From Paenibacillus sp. G2S3 (GTDB lineage: Bacteria; Bacillota; Bacilli; Paenibacillales; Paenibacillaceae), in NCBI RefSeq assembly GCF_030123105.1, contig NZ_CP126095.1:1488001-1552000 (forward strand): a stretch of DNA of 64,000 nucleotides, given 5' to 3'. The translations under genes and the position numbers were made by a program. Below the pieces are notes generated by a model. It was not told the origin of the DNA, did not search any database, and saw nothing but the letters and a program-made list of their open reading frames with translations. Numbering within the stretch: position 1 is the stretch's first letter; the number at the start of each line of letters is the position of its first letter. Positions 25,540-33,801 of the stretch are shown here, in pieces.

Positions 25540-27504
25540 TTAGTGTCCAGCAGTTTCCATCCAGCCCGCATAAAGCTCATCTAGTTGCTCTTGCACCGTA
25601 TCGCGTTCTTTCTGTAGCTCGGCGAGCTCTGCAGCATTGCTACTGATCTGTGGATCTAGCATTTTGGCATCGATTTCTCCAAGCTGCTCCTCAACCTCTG
25701 CAATAGCCTTTTCCCAATCAAAGTGGATACTTTTCTTGCGGGAACTGGACGAATTAGCCGTGGTGCCATTCACGGAACCGTTAGATTGAGGCTTACCGGA
25801 ACGTGCAGTGGTTCCATCTGAAGAGGAAGGCTTAGGCTGATCAGAAATAGAGGCTGATGCTGCTAATGCCTGTTCAGCTTGCTTCTCCTTGTAATACTCA
25901 TAATTGCCGTTGAAGACTCCAAATCGTCCACTTTCAATGGACCAGAGCTTATGGAACAGGCGATTAATGAAATAGCGGTCATGTGAAACGGCCAGTACTG
26001 TACCTGGAAATTCCTCTAACGCTTCCTCTAGTGCCTCACGGGAGTCAATATCTAGATGGTTCGTTGGTTCATCTAGTATCAGCAGGTTTGGTTTGCGATG
26101 CATCAACACAGCGAAACGAAGGCGGGTCCATTCTCCTCCGGATAGATTCGTGATGTCTTTGAACACATCAGCACCATAGAACAGGAAACGTGCAAGCTGC
26201 CCGCGAGCTTCTCCTTCTTCTAGTCCGGCTTCTTCACGGAAGTAGCGGAGTACAGATTGTTTGTTATTGTCAGGGACAGCCTCTTGCGCGAGATAGCCGA
26301 CAACGGTTCTTGAACCAAGCGTGCAGCTTCCGGTGTCTGGCGTTTCCTGACCTAATATAATTCTTAAAAGCGTACTTTTCCCTGCTCCGTTACCACCGAT
26401 AAGTGCCGTAGTCTCTCCGTAGCGAAGTACTTCGTTTGCATCTGTAAACAGGCTTCGCTCTCCATAGGCTTTACCGATATCCTCTAGAATGACGACTTGA
26501 TTCCCGGAGCGATCATTTTGTTCTAGCTGCAAATCCATCGATTTGCGCTCCAGAATAGGACGTTTAACCTTCACCATACGATCCAGTGCTTTTTGCATGG
26601 AAGCTGCTCTCCGGTAAAAGGCAGGGTTAGGGGGAGTCCCACGATTCCCAAATTCGATGAGGCGTTTGATGCTCTCCTGCATTTGTTTTATTTTTTTCTG
26701 CTGCTCTTGATAATCAGCGAATTGTTGAAGTAGACGTGTTTCCTTCTCTACTTGATAGCCGCTGTAGTTGGTATGAAAGGTAAAGGCTTCGCCATCCTCA
26801 ATCTCGATCACTTTTTTGACTACAGCGTCCAGGAAGTAGCGATCATGGGAAATGGCAAGCACTGTACCGTCATAGCTCTGTAAGTACTGCTCTAACCACT
26901 CAATGGCGTTCATGTCTAGATGATTGGTTGGCTCATCGAGTAGAAGTACATCAGGTCTACGTAGCAGCAGCTCTGCGAGTCCGACTTTAGTCTTCTCACC
27001 ACCTGAAAGAGAGGTGAAGAGGCGGTTATATTGCCCAGTTCCGATTCCTAGACCAGAGGCAACTCGCTGAATGGTGGATTCAATTTCGTAGCCTCCTGCG
27101 GTCTCAAATTTATCCTGAAGGCTACCATATTCTTTCAGCAGGCGATTCCATAGTGTTTCATCCGTTCCGGTATTGAAGGTGGACATTTCAAGCTCCAGCT
27201 CTCGCAGGCGTTGTTGCCACTGCAGAGGCTCAGCAAAACTACGTTGTAGAACCTCATATACGGTTTCTTTTTCGTTAACCTCTTGAATTTGAGCCAGCAT
27301 ACCAACTACGCTACCTTTGCGAATTGAAATTTGCCCTTGATCGGGGCGCTCTTCGCCATTCAGCAGGTGGAAAAGCGTAGTTTTACCGCAACCATTGCGA
27401 CCGATGAGACCGATTTTTTCTCCTTGGCGGATATCGAAGGTAATGCTATTTAATACGAGCTGTGCACCGTGGTATTTTTGAACATTTTGGCATTGAATAA
27501 TCAT
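25540..27504 (-). CDS. ABC-F family ATPase (ribosome-associated, possible antibiotic protection)
   Basis: This 654-residue soluble protein has two ABC ATPase domains and no membrane segment. Walker A motifs are GRNGCGKTT and GGNGAGKST, signatures are LSGGEKTKVGLAEL and LSGGEWTRLRFAVL, and both Walker B motifs are followed by the ABC-F mark DEPTNHLD. The interdomain P-site linker (about 245-320) is charged and ends with a coiled segment. A C-terminal extension of about 100 residues has a Ser-rich stretch and a coiled coil. ABC-F proteins bind the ribosomal E site, and some eject antibiotics. The leader with uORF and terminator upstream makes antibiotic-induced attenuation likely. Confidence 0.93.
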   Translation of the reverse strand: MIIQCQNVQKYHGAQLVLNSITFDIRQGEKIGLIGRNGCGKTTLFHLLNGEERPDQGQISIRKGSVVGMLAQIQEVNEKETVYEVLQRSFAEPLQWQQRLRELELEMSTFNTGTDETLWNRLLKEYGSLQDKFETAGGYEIESTIQRVASGLGIGTGQYNRLFTSLSGGEKTKVGLAELLLRRPDVLLLDEPTNHLDMNAIEWLEQYLQSYDGTVLAISHDRYFLDAVVKKVIEIEDGEAFTFHTNYSGYQVEKETRLLQQFADYQEQQKKIKQMQESIKRLIEFGNRGTPPNPAFYRRAASMQKALDRMVKVKRPILERKSMDLQLEQNDRSGNQVVILEDIGKAYGERSLFTDANEVLRYGETTALIGGNGAGKSTLLRIILGQETPDTGSCTLGSRTVVGYLAQEAVPDNNKQSVLRYFREEAGLEEGEARGQLARFLFYGADVFKDITNLSGGEWTRLRFAVLMHRKPNLLILDEPTNHLDIDSREALEEALEEFPGTVLAVSHDRYFINRLFHKLWSIESGRFGVFNGNYEYYKEKQAEQALAASASISDQPKPSSSDGTTARSGKPQSNGSVNGTTANSSSSRKKSIHFDWEKAIAEVEEQLGEIDAKMLDPQISSNAAELAELQKERDTVQEQLDELYAGWMETAGH

Positions 27505-27578
27505 ATATATTCTCCTTTAAGAATGCCCTTTGTACCGCCAGAACCCTAAATCGAAACTGGAATTCTGTAAAAAACCAT

Positions 27579-27613
27579 AAAAAAAGACCGTAGGGAAATT
27601 TCCCCACGGCCTT
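27579..27613 (-). terminator. Leader terminator (attenuator) upstream of the ABC-F gene
   Basis: On the minus strand AAGGCCGTGGGGAAA pairs with TTTCCCTACGGTCTT and is followed by a run of T. It lies between the 55-codon leader ORF and the ABC-F start, about 75 nt before the latter, so it would stop transcription unless relieved. Confidence 0.85.
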
Positions 27614-27625
27614 ATCATTCTCCGG

Positions 27626-27793
27626 TTAACTGATCCGTCCGGGTGATGGCAGGAAAGGCATTTCACAATTGTGTAGTGTTATTAAATTCATAAAAATGGA
27701 CAGACTTCTCCCGTTATCGCCATTTACATGAGCAATGCCAGCTATCGCTTTAGGTAGCCGACTCATAACACTGTTGGTCCAATTGTGATCCAT
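27626..27793 (-). CDS. 55-codon leader ORF preceding the ABC-F attenuator
   Basis: This short ORF starts at ATG 27793 with a purine-rich site (GGGGTGTGGAAGG) upstream and ends in TAA 13 nt before the attenuator stem. Its product begins MDHNWTNSVMSRLPKAI and ends MPFLPSPGRIS, with no membrane segment or known domain. Its placement directly after a promoter and before a terminator matches antibiotic-sensing leader peptides of ABC-F and erm genes, although 55 residues is long for that role. An alternative is a stand-alone small protein. Confidence 0.55.
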   Translation of the reverse strand: MDHNWTNSVMSRLPKAIAGIAHVNGDNGRSLSIFMNLITLHNCEMPFLPSPGRIS

Positions 27794-27828
27794 TCCTTCC
27801 ACACCCCTTTCTTAACAAATTTAATGAC

Positions 27829-27857
27829 AGTGTAAACAATATTCGGAAATTTAGCAA
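27829..27857 (-). promoter_or_regulatory. Candidate promoter of the ABC-F leader transcript
   Basis: On the minus strand TTGCTA (27857-27852) and TACACT (27834-27829) are spaced by 17 bp. Transcription would begin near 27822, giving a 5' UTR of about 30 nt before the leader ORF. Confidence 0.45.
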
Positions 27858-27970
27858 GTAAAAAGATGGCAGAGAGAAGTTTTACACGGCATAGAATATG
27901 AATTATGGAATAATATGGTTATATGTGAGGGCGGGTCACTAAAAAATAACAGATGAAAAGGGGAGGTTAT

Positions 27971-28348
27971 ATGGCACTTTTTGACGGATTGATGGGTAAT
28001 GCATCACAAGTAAATCTAGCGGAGGTACAGCGGGAATATGCACAAATTCTTGCCCCTCAAGAGAAAATTGAACGAGCCTACAAGCTGATTAGAGATATGT
28101 TTATTTTTACAGACAAACGATTGATTCTGGTGGATAAACAGGGACTGACGGGCAAAAAGACGGATTATCATTCCATCCCATACAAAAGCATCTCGCATTA
28201 TTCCGTGGAGACGGCAGGGCACTTTGATCTGGATGCGGAGCTATGTATCTATATTTCTAGCAGCACTATGCCGCTCAAGAAGACCTTTAATAAATCCGTG
28301 AATATTTATGAGGTACAGGCGGTATTATCACAATATATTTTAAAATAG
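27971..28348 (+). CDS. Bacterial PH-domain protein
   Basis: This 125-residue protein matches the bPH_1 (DUF1696, YvbH-like) pattern: MALFDGLMGNASQVN, then MFIFTDKRLILVDKQGLTGKK, the beta-strand motif YHSIPYKSISHYSVET and the closing AVLSQYILK helix. The GGGGAGG ribosome site precedes ATG 27971. A structural or ligand-binding role is presumed; the ligand is unknown. It is monocistronic and ends within 6 bp of the convergent chromate transporter gene. Confidence 0.85.
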   Translation: MALFDGLMGNASQVNLAEVQREYAQILAPQEKIERAYKLIRDMFIFTDKRLILVDKQGLTGKKTDYHSIPYKSISHYSVETAGHFDLDAELCIYISSSTMPLKKTFNKSVNIYEVQAVLSQYILK

Positions 28349-28353
28349 TTTAG

Positions 28354-28896
28354 TTAGACAGTGTAGCGGAGTACCAGACCACCATAGACAAAAGCGGCTA
28401 AGATGACTAAGGCTGGATGCAGCTTAAGCCGCTTGATAGCCCAAAATGCGATTGCGGCAATGAGTAGTGTCTGCCAGATTCCGATGGAGTCCGCAGGACC
28501 TTTGGCCATTGTCCAAGTGAGTACAGCCATCATAACTGCTATAACTGGTTGAACAAGCAATGTCATCCCTTTCACTACGGGGGATTGCTTGTATTTTTGC
28601 ATGACCTCTAACAGGATAATAAGCGCTGCAGCGGAGGGGAGAACGGTTGCTAACAAAGCTACGATGAGTCCTAACCAGCCGTAGACATCATAGCCGACGT
28701 AAGCTGCGATTTTGGTAGCAATCGGGCCAGGCAGAGCGTTGCCAAGTGCAAGCATGTTAGAAAATTGTTCATCGGTCAGCCAGCCGTAATGGGGAACGAT
28801 TTCTTGATACATCAATGGAATAGAGGAAGGACCACCGCCATATCCAAGCAAATTCGCCATGAAAAATCCGTATATGAGCTCTAGCCAGTCCATCAA
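28354..28896 (-). CDS. chrA: Chromate transporter half-protein (second of pair)
   Basis: This 180-residue membrane protein is one CHR domain: GYGGGPSSIPLMYQEIV and NALPGPIATKIAAYVGY are the family's conserved N-terminal motifs. Short-chain CHR proteins work as heterodimers, and the partner is encoded immediately upstream with an ATGA overlap. The pair would expel or transport chromate as an inner-membrane protein; actual substrate could be another oxyanion. Confidence 0.88.
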   Translation of the reverse strand: MMDWLELIYGFFMANLLGYGGGPSSIPLMYQEIVPHYGWLTDEQFSNMLALGNALPGPIATKIAAYVGYDVYGWLGLIVALLATVLPSAAALIILLEVMQKYKQSPVVKGMTLLVQPVIAVMMAVLTWTMAKGPADSIGIWQTLLIAAIAFWAIKRLKLHPALVILAAFVYGGLVLRYTV

Positions 28897-29471
28897 TTTG
28901 ATCCTCCTTGTTGTTTCTTTGCGATGATCCGGTAATGAACGGCTCCGTATCCAAGAAAAAGTACGATTACGATAGCTGGATGTATGTGAATTATTTGTAG
29001 CAGAAGTAAGGCGATAAGGATGAAGACAGCGCTGAGATATTTTCCTAGCCCTTTATAGGCTTTTTGCGCAAACTCATATGCCATTATTCCTAACATGACA
29101 GCAATGACAGGAGATACCCCCGCGATCATTCCAGCTACTACTTTTGATCCACTTAAATAATTCACAGCCGATAAAAGTATGACCATAGTCATACAGCTAG
29201 GTAAAATATGTGCCAGAACCGATAGTAAAGCCCCTCTAACTCCTCGAAGTTTATACCCGAGATAAGCCGCCATTTTGGTGGCAATAGGTCCCGGTAGAGC
29301 GTTGGCAATCGCCAATGTCTCCCCGAATTCATCATCACTTAGCCAAGTGTAGCGAGTTACCGCATCATGCCGGATCAAAGGAATCACGGAAGGTCCTCCT
29401 CCATAGCCGATAATCCCAGTTCTGAACATGGCGATAGCTAATTGTACATAGTCTTTATGGATGGATTTCAC
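28893..29471 (-). CDS. chrA: Chromate transporter half-protein (first of pair)
   Basis: This 192-residue protein is the other CHR domain with GYGGGPSVIPLIRHDAV and NALPGPIATKMAAYLGY. I choose GTG 29471 as start because GGGAGG lies 6 nt upstream; earlier in-frame codons would add 13 residues without homology. It overlaps the second half-gene by 4 nt. Together they replace the single long-chain ChrA of other bacteria. Confidence 0.87.
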   Translation of the reverse strand: MKSIHKDYVQLAIAMFRTGIIGYGGGPSVIPLIRHDAVTRYTWLSDDEFGETLAIANALPGPIATKMAAYLGYKLRGVRGALLSVLAHILPSCMTMVILLSAVNYLSGSKVVAGMIAGVSPVIAVMLGIMAYEFAQKAYKGLGKYLSAVFILIALLLLQIIHIHPAIVIVLFLGYGAVHYRIIAKKQQGGSN

Positions 29472-29678
29472 GTGAAACCTCCCTTTGTTTTTAGAGCTCA
29501 TTCTATACAATTCATATGTGTGAAGCTACGAGGTTGACTAGCAATTAACTAATCTTTGTGCATGGATCACAAAAAAAAGATGTTAATTTTGCGGGTTAGT
29601 GTAATCGATTGACAAGGGATTTTTATGTAATGTTAAATGACATTAAATGAGTGAAAAGTTTATAGGGAGATGGGGAGC

Positions 29679-31256
29679 ATGGCGGAGAAACCTGTAATAG
29701 GCACCAAAACAATGGTCGTCAGTCCTCATTATTTAGCTTCGATTGCAGGTGCACGCATTTTGGAAAAAGGGGGGAATGCCTTTGATGCGGCAGTGGCGGT
29801 CAGTGCTACGCTCGCTGTTGTCTACCCGCATATGACGGGGCTGGGTGGGGATTCGTTTTGGTTGACCTATAGCGCGCAAGAGGCGCGTGTCCGGGCGTAT
29901 AACGGAAGCGGACGATCGGGTTATGGAGTTCGCAGGAGTTGCTTTGGTGGAGAGGGAGCTATCCCGAGGCGAGGTATCCGTAGCGCCATCACTGTGCCGG
30001 GGATGGTGGATAGCTGGGATGCCATGCTGAGCACGTATGGCCGCTTATCGCTGGCGGAGGTGCTAGAACCAGCCATCGGCTACGCCCAAGGAGGGTTTCC
30101 GCTGTCGCCGGACCAGCGGAATAATACGCTGCTTGCAGGAGCGGCGTTGTCGGCGGAGGCTTCGGCGATTTATATGCCAGGTGGAGTGGCTATGTCTGCT
30201 GGATCGAGATTTCAGCAGACACAACTTGCGACAACCCTGAGGACGTTGGCAGCGGGTGGGCGGGACGCTTTTTACAAGGGGAAGATTGCAGAAGATATCT
30301 GTGTGTATATGCTGGCAGCTGGGGGTTATCTCACACGGGATGACTTTGCGGATCATCAGGGGGATTGGGTGGAGCCAATTCATACGCAATATCACGGGCG
30401 TACGGTGTATCAAGTTCCTCCAAATTCACAAGGATTTACAGGACTGATGAGTCTTAATATATTGGAGCATTTTAATTTCGGAGAAATTGAGCATGGCTCT
30501 TATGAATATTATCACCTGCTTGTTGAGGCGCTGAAGCTGAGCTTTCGCGATCGGGATAAGGTGCTTACAGATCCGGTTTTTAGTGCTATTCCTTTGGTGC
30601 AGTTGCTGGATAAGAACTATGCAGGGCAACTAGCCCCTACGATCTCGATGCAAAAAGCGGCACAGCTGACAAGTCAGCCTATCGGCAGTGATACTGCATA
30701 TGCTGCGGTTGTGGATGAGGAGGGGAATTCGGTCTCCTTTATTCAGAGTCTATATTTTGAGTTTGGATCAGGTGTGGTGGCTGGGAATACAGGAATTCTG
30801 CTGCAGAATCGGGGTTCATTTTTCTCGCTGGACCCTGGGCATGTTAATACGCTTGAGCCACATAAGCGCAGCTTTCACACGCTGATGCCAGCGATGGCCT
30901 GCCGTGAGGGAAAACCTGCGATTTTGTACGGTACGCAAGGTGGTGAAGGTCAAGCGCAGACCCAAACGCTACTTCTTACAAGGATGCTGCATTATGGAAT
31001 GAACCCGCAAATGGCTGTAAGTAAGCCGCGATTTGTGTGGGGAAGAACGTGGGGGGAGCCTACGCAGGAGTTAAAGGTGGAAGGTAGGGTAGCGGATGAG
31101 GTGCTGGTAGGTCTGTCAGGAGCCGGTCATTCTGTGCGAAAAGTTGACGCTTATGACGGCATCGTGGGTCATGCCCACGTGATTTCCATAGATGACAATG
31201 GGTATCGTAGTGGAGGGACGGATCCGCGCTGCGATGGCGCGGCGATTGGTTGGTAG
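29679..31256 (+). CDS. Gamma-glutamyltransferase-family Ntn hydrolase, candidate oxamate amidohydrolase (HpxW-like)
   Basis: This 525-residue protein belongs to the GGT family of self-processing Ntn hydrolases: PHMTGLGGDSFWL, VPPNSQGFTGL, and nucleophile Thr339 in IGSDTAYAAVVDEEGNSVSF, followed by GSGVVAGNTGILLQNRG. It has no signal peptide, unlike secreted GGT, so it acts in the cytosol. Klebsiella HpxW, a GGT-family oxamate amidohydrolase in uric acid degradation, is also cytosolic and about this long. With the amidase gene downstream and purine genes around it, hydrolysis of oxamate to oxalate and ammonia is a reasonable inference, not proof. ATG 29679 follows GGGAGATGGGG; an ATG 9 nt earlier is possible. 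Confidence 0.85.
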   Translation: MAEKPVIGTKTMVVSPHYLASIAGARILEKGGNAFDAAVAVSATLAVVYPHMTGLGGDSFWLTYSAQEARVRAYNGSGRSGYGVRRSCFGGEGAIPRRGIRSAITVPGMVDSWDAMLSTYGRLSLAEVLEPAIGYAQGGFPLSPDQRNNTLLAGAALSAEASAIYMPGGVAMSAGSRFQQTQLATTLRTLAAGGRDAFYKGKIAEDICVYMLAAGGYLTRDDFADHQGDWVEPIHTQYHGRTVYQVPPNSQGFTGLMSLNILEHFNFGEIEHGSYEYYHLLVEALKLSFRDRDKVLTDPVFSAIPLVQLLDKNYAGQLAPTISMQKAAQLTSQPIGSDTAYAAVVDEEGNSVSFIQSLYFEFGSGVVAGNTGILLQNRGSFFSLDPGHVNTLEPHKRSFHTLMPAMACREGKPAILYGTQGGEGQAQTQTLLLTRMLHYGMNPQMAVSKPRFVWGRTWGEPTQELKVEGRVADEVLVGLSGAGHSVRKVDAYDGIVGHAHVISIDDNGYRSGGTDPRCDGAAIGW

Positions 31257-31304
31257 GGTGAGATGAGAGTAGGAAGAATTTGGGTCGGAGGTAGGTTGCA
31301 GGCA

Positions 31305-31338
31305 ACACCTTGAAGTGCAAGGCTTCTTAGAAAGGTGT
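31305..31338 (+). repeat. Hairpin between the GGT-family gene and the amidase gene
   Basis: ACACCTT pairs with AAGGTGT and encloses GAAG/CTTC. There is no T-run, so it is not a standard terminator. It may be an mRNA processing or stabilising structure within an operon. Confidence 0.35.
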
Positions 31339-31446
31339 AACAGAAAGCCCTAGTTTATTGGACATGAGATTTTAGAAGGATGATTAGAATCTTAGACGAG
31401 TTGATTAAGATCTTAGAAGGGATGTTGAGGGGAGGAGGAAGGGGAT

Positions 31447-32700
31447 ATGGTGGATAATCGGTATGGTGCATTTATCGATCCTCAGCTAACAGTCGGATGT
31501 TTAGGGAACGGGATATTGGACGGACTGACCTTTGCGGTGAAAGATGTGTATGCGGTAGCAGGGCACAGTTCTTCTGCTGGTAATCCAGATTGGCTGCGGA
31601 GCCACAATCCGTCTAAAGAACATGCGGCAGTAGTACGTCAGTTGCTCCAATCGGGAGCGACGCTTCGAGGAGCGACTCATACGGATGAGCTGATGTACAG
31701 TCTGGGTGGTGAGAATCATCATTATGGGACGCCGATAAATCCCCGTGCCACAGGCTGTATCCCAGGCGGTTCTTCTAGTGGATCGGCAGTAGCGGTAGCT
31801 TCTGGTAGTGTTGATTTTGCGCTCGGAACAGATACGGGTGGTTCTATTCGAGTCCCTTCAGCTTATTGTGGAGTATATGGCTTTCGGCCAACGCATGGTG
31901 CTGTGGATATGGAAGGTGTGATTCCATTGTCGCCGCAATTTGATGCGGTAGGCTGGATAGCGGATCGTATGGATGTGCTCCAGAAGGTTGGGGAGGTTTT
32001 GCTTGGGTTTGGGCGCATGGATGAAAAAGTAACGATGAGCATAGATGGGAATTTAGAATTGAGGGATAATTTACAAAAGAACATAGTAGATCCTATACAA
32101 AAGAACATGGGAACTTTATTTGTTGCTACGGACTGTTGGGATTTAGTGGCTCCCAAGGATGTAAGTATTCTAGTGGACGGATTGAATCGCTTGCGGACTG
32201 GTGCTGATCATTTCCTCAAAAGTGAAATAGCTCGAGAAGGGTTAAAAGTCTGGATGGATGTCTTTCGAGTGCTACAAGGCAATGAGATCTGGACAACCCA
32301 TAGCGCCTGGATTGAGAAGGTAAAGCCAGTTTTTGGGCCTGATATTGCAGCCCGGTTCTCTTGGGCTGCCAGCTTAGCGGGCAAGGACCATAGTATCGCT
32401 CAGAATAAGGGAAAGGAGATTTCTACCCAGTTGTGCCAGCTGCTGGGAGAAGATAATTGTCTTGTGATTCCGACAGTACCTGGTTCTGCACCGCTGCGTG
32501 GTGGGGATTTACGTCAATTGGAGGAGAACCGTAGTGGGGCGATGATGTTGAGCTGTATAGCAGGACTGGCTGGCCTACCTCAAGTAACATTACCTATGCT
32601 CTCTACAAATGGACTGCCGCTGGGATTGTCCGTTATCGCCGGATATGGTCAGGATCTTCGGTTGCTCTCATGGGTGAAGGAGATTTGGCGGCGACCTTGA
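31447..32700 (+). CDS. Amidase-signature-family hydrolase, candidate oxalurate amidohydrolase
   Basis: This 417-residue Ser-cisSer-Lys amidase has the catalytic Lys in LTFAVKDVYAVAG, the cis-Ser in CIPGGSSSGSAVAVA and the nucleophile Ser in GTDTGGSIRVPSAYCG. GGAGGAAGGGG precedes ATG 31447. Its closest functional setting is the Klebsiella HpxY / AtzE-type amidase next to the GGT-family HpxW, so oxalurate hydrolysis is a reasoned guess. The small partner subunit (HpxX/AtzG) that AtzE-like enzymes need was not found beside it. It could be a different amidase acting on another ureide. Confidence 0.88.
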   Translation: MVDNRYGAFIDPQLTVGCLGNGILDGLTFAVKDVYAVAGHSSSAGNPDWLRSHNPSKEHAAVVRQLLQSGATLRGATHTDELMYSLGGENHHYGTPINPRATGCIPGGSSSGSAVAVASGSVDFALGTDTGGSIRVPSAYCGVYGFRPTHGAVDMEGVIPLSPQFDAVGWIADRMDVLQKVGEVLLGFGRMDEKVTMSIDGNLELRDNLQKNIVDPIQKNMGTLFVATDCWDLVAPKDVSILVDGLNRLRTGADHFLKSEIAREGLKVWMDVFRVLQGNEIWTTHSAWIEKVKPVFGPDIAARFSWAASLAGKDHSIAQNKGKEISTQLCQLLGEDNCLVIPTVPGSAPLRGGDLRQLEENRSGAMMLSCIAGLAGLPQVTLPMLSTNGLPLGLSVIAGYGQDLRLLSWVKEIWRRP

Positions 32701-32862
32701 GGTGATGATTCTTGAGATGATCGATGAAATTGGTTTTAAAAAAATGATCTGAACGTGGCGAAGTAGGTTCAATAATGATGTCTTAGAGTAAAAAGATAAA
32801 TTCAGCGCTCAAATGTTGGTATAAGACCAGTGGTTCAATAAACACCTCCATGTGAAGAAAAA

Positions 32863-33082
32863 GAACGGTATAAATCCGGCTGAATCCGAGAAATAGGCTC
32901 ATATAGCTGAAAAGAACGGTATAAATCCCGTAGAATTCGAGAAATAGGCCTATATAGCTGAAAAGAACGGTATAAATCCCGTTGAATCCAAGAAATAAGC
33001 TCATTTAGTCGGAAAGAGGGGTATAAGTACCCCAGAATCCAGTCATTCTGACGATATAGCCGGAAGGAGGGGTATAAATCCC
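32863..33082. repeat. Five-copy 51-bp tandem repeat with a structured core
   Basis: Unit cores start at 32863, 32914, 32965, 33016 and 33067, exactly 51 bp apart. Each core is a short stem with an 8-nt TATAAATC-type loop: ACGG/CCGT in copies 2 and 3, and GGGG/CCCC in copies 4 and 5. Copy 1 is weaker (CGG/CCG). Linkers share GAATCCGAGAAATAGGCTC-like and ATATAGC-like text. Paired changes in the stems while the loop is kept suggest selection on nucleic-acid structure. Confidence 0.85.
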
Positions 33083-33132
33083 CCACACCACTAAGGTTAG
33101 CCGCGACACGCTCACATTTTATCTGAACATGC

Positions 33133-33163
33133 AAACAAAGCACCTTCCACAAAGAAGGTGCCC
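33133..33163 (-). terminator. Terminator of ridA
   Basis: GCACCTTC and GAAGGTGC form an 8-bp stem with a 6-nt loop; on the minus strand it is followed by TTTGTTTG. Confidence 0.7.
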
Positions 33164-33179
33164 ATGCCCCGTTCAAGAT

Positions 33180-33563
33180 CTATTCTACGAATGCTTCGAC
33201 TTCTATTTCTACTAACAATAGTGGATCAATGAGTGCTTTTACCTCTACCATGGTTGCTACAGGCTGAATATCTTTGAAGAATTCACCGTGTGCTTTGCCG
33301 ACTTCTTCCCAACGGGAAATGTCTGTCACGAACATTCTTGTTCTAATTACATGTGACAAATCAGCATCTAGCTGGTTTAGCGCTTTTTCGATGGTATGTA
33401 GGATGAATTTCGTCTGCGCGTATGGATCACCTACACCGACTACTTCCCCGTCTTGCATGGCTGTTGTTCCTGCGACTTCGATACGATTGCCGATTCGAAT
33501 GGCGCGAGAATATCCAACTACCGACTCCCACGGTGAACCTGTAAACACTTGTTTTTTACTCAA
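33180..33563 (-). CDS. ridA: RidA-family protein (YjgF/YER057c/UK114)
   Basis: This 127-residue trimeric protein likely hydrolyses reactive enamine/imine intermediates. The family Arg is in VIRTRMFVTDISRWEEVG and the conserved C-terminal Glu in VEIEVEAFVE. The start is TTG at 33563 with GGAGGGG upstream. It is transcribed away from pucR across a shared intergenic region with two palindromes, which puts it in the purine regulon. It may protect against unstable intermediates of ureidoglycine or aminotransferase chemistry. Confidence 0.92.
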   Translation of the reverse strand: MSKKQVFTGSPWESVVGYSRAIRIGNRIEVAGTTAMQDGEVVGVGDPYAQTKFILHTIEKALNQLDADLSHVIRTRMFVTDISRWEEVGKAHGEFFKDIQPVATMVEVKALIDPLLLVEIEVEAFVE

Positions 33564-33665
33564 AAGATCCCCTCCAAATCCATTCTAATATTATCCGATC
33601 TTATTATAATTCTAACACGAGAACTATCAGCTAAATATTAATAATTCATCAGTTACACTCATTTA

Positions 33666-33684
33666 ATGTTATATTAACTAACAT
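33666..33684. promoter_or_regulatory. Palindrome ATGTTA-N7-TAACAT, copy 1 (ridA side)
   Basis: ATGTTA at 33666-33671 and TAACAT at 33679-33684 enclose 7 nt. The same arms and spacing recur at 33737-33759. This is a candidate operator for PucR in the ridA/pucR divergent promoter region, where no typical B. subtilis PucR box is visible. Confidence 0.5.
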
Positions 33685-33734
33685 AAAAATCATTAAAATT
33701 TAATTTCACTCTATTCAAGGAGGTTCATTTTAAT

Positions 33735-33761
33735 TATAATGTTACATAAAATAACATTATA
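33735..33761. promoter_or_regulatory. Palindrome ATGTTA-N7-TAACAT, copy 2 (pucR side)
   Basis: TATAATGTTA (33735-33744) and TAACATTATA (33752-33761) form a perfect 10-bp inverted repeat around CATAAAA, about 40 bp upstream of the pucR start codon. Its arms contain the same ATGTTA/TAACAT pair and spacing as copy 1, which suggests one DNA-binding protein. Confidence 0.5.
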
Positions 33762-33801
33762 AATCAGAAGTGGTTCTATTGATCCTAAAAGGAGGGATGG
33801 C

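Larger units (their letters stand above)
32701..33179. other. Intergenic region holding a 51-bp tandem repeat array
   Basis: This 479-bp gap between convergent genes contains the five-copy 51-bp array at 32863-33082 and a minus-strand terminator for ridA at 33133-33163. Minus-strand open frames through the array are by-products of the period being a multiple of three. No supported gene is seen. Confidence 0.6.

Noticed and set aside
32835-33176. Minus-strand 113-codon frame (and a 73-codon frame) through the tandem repeats with a 17-residue repeating unit
   Set aside because: The open frames follow from the 51-bp period being divisible by three. Stem-compensating changes point to structure rather than protein, there is no ribosome site of note and the frame overlaps the ridA terminator.
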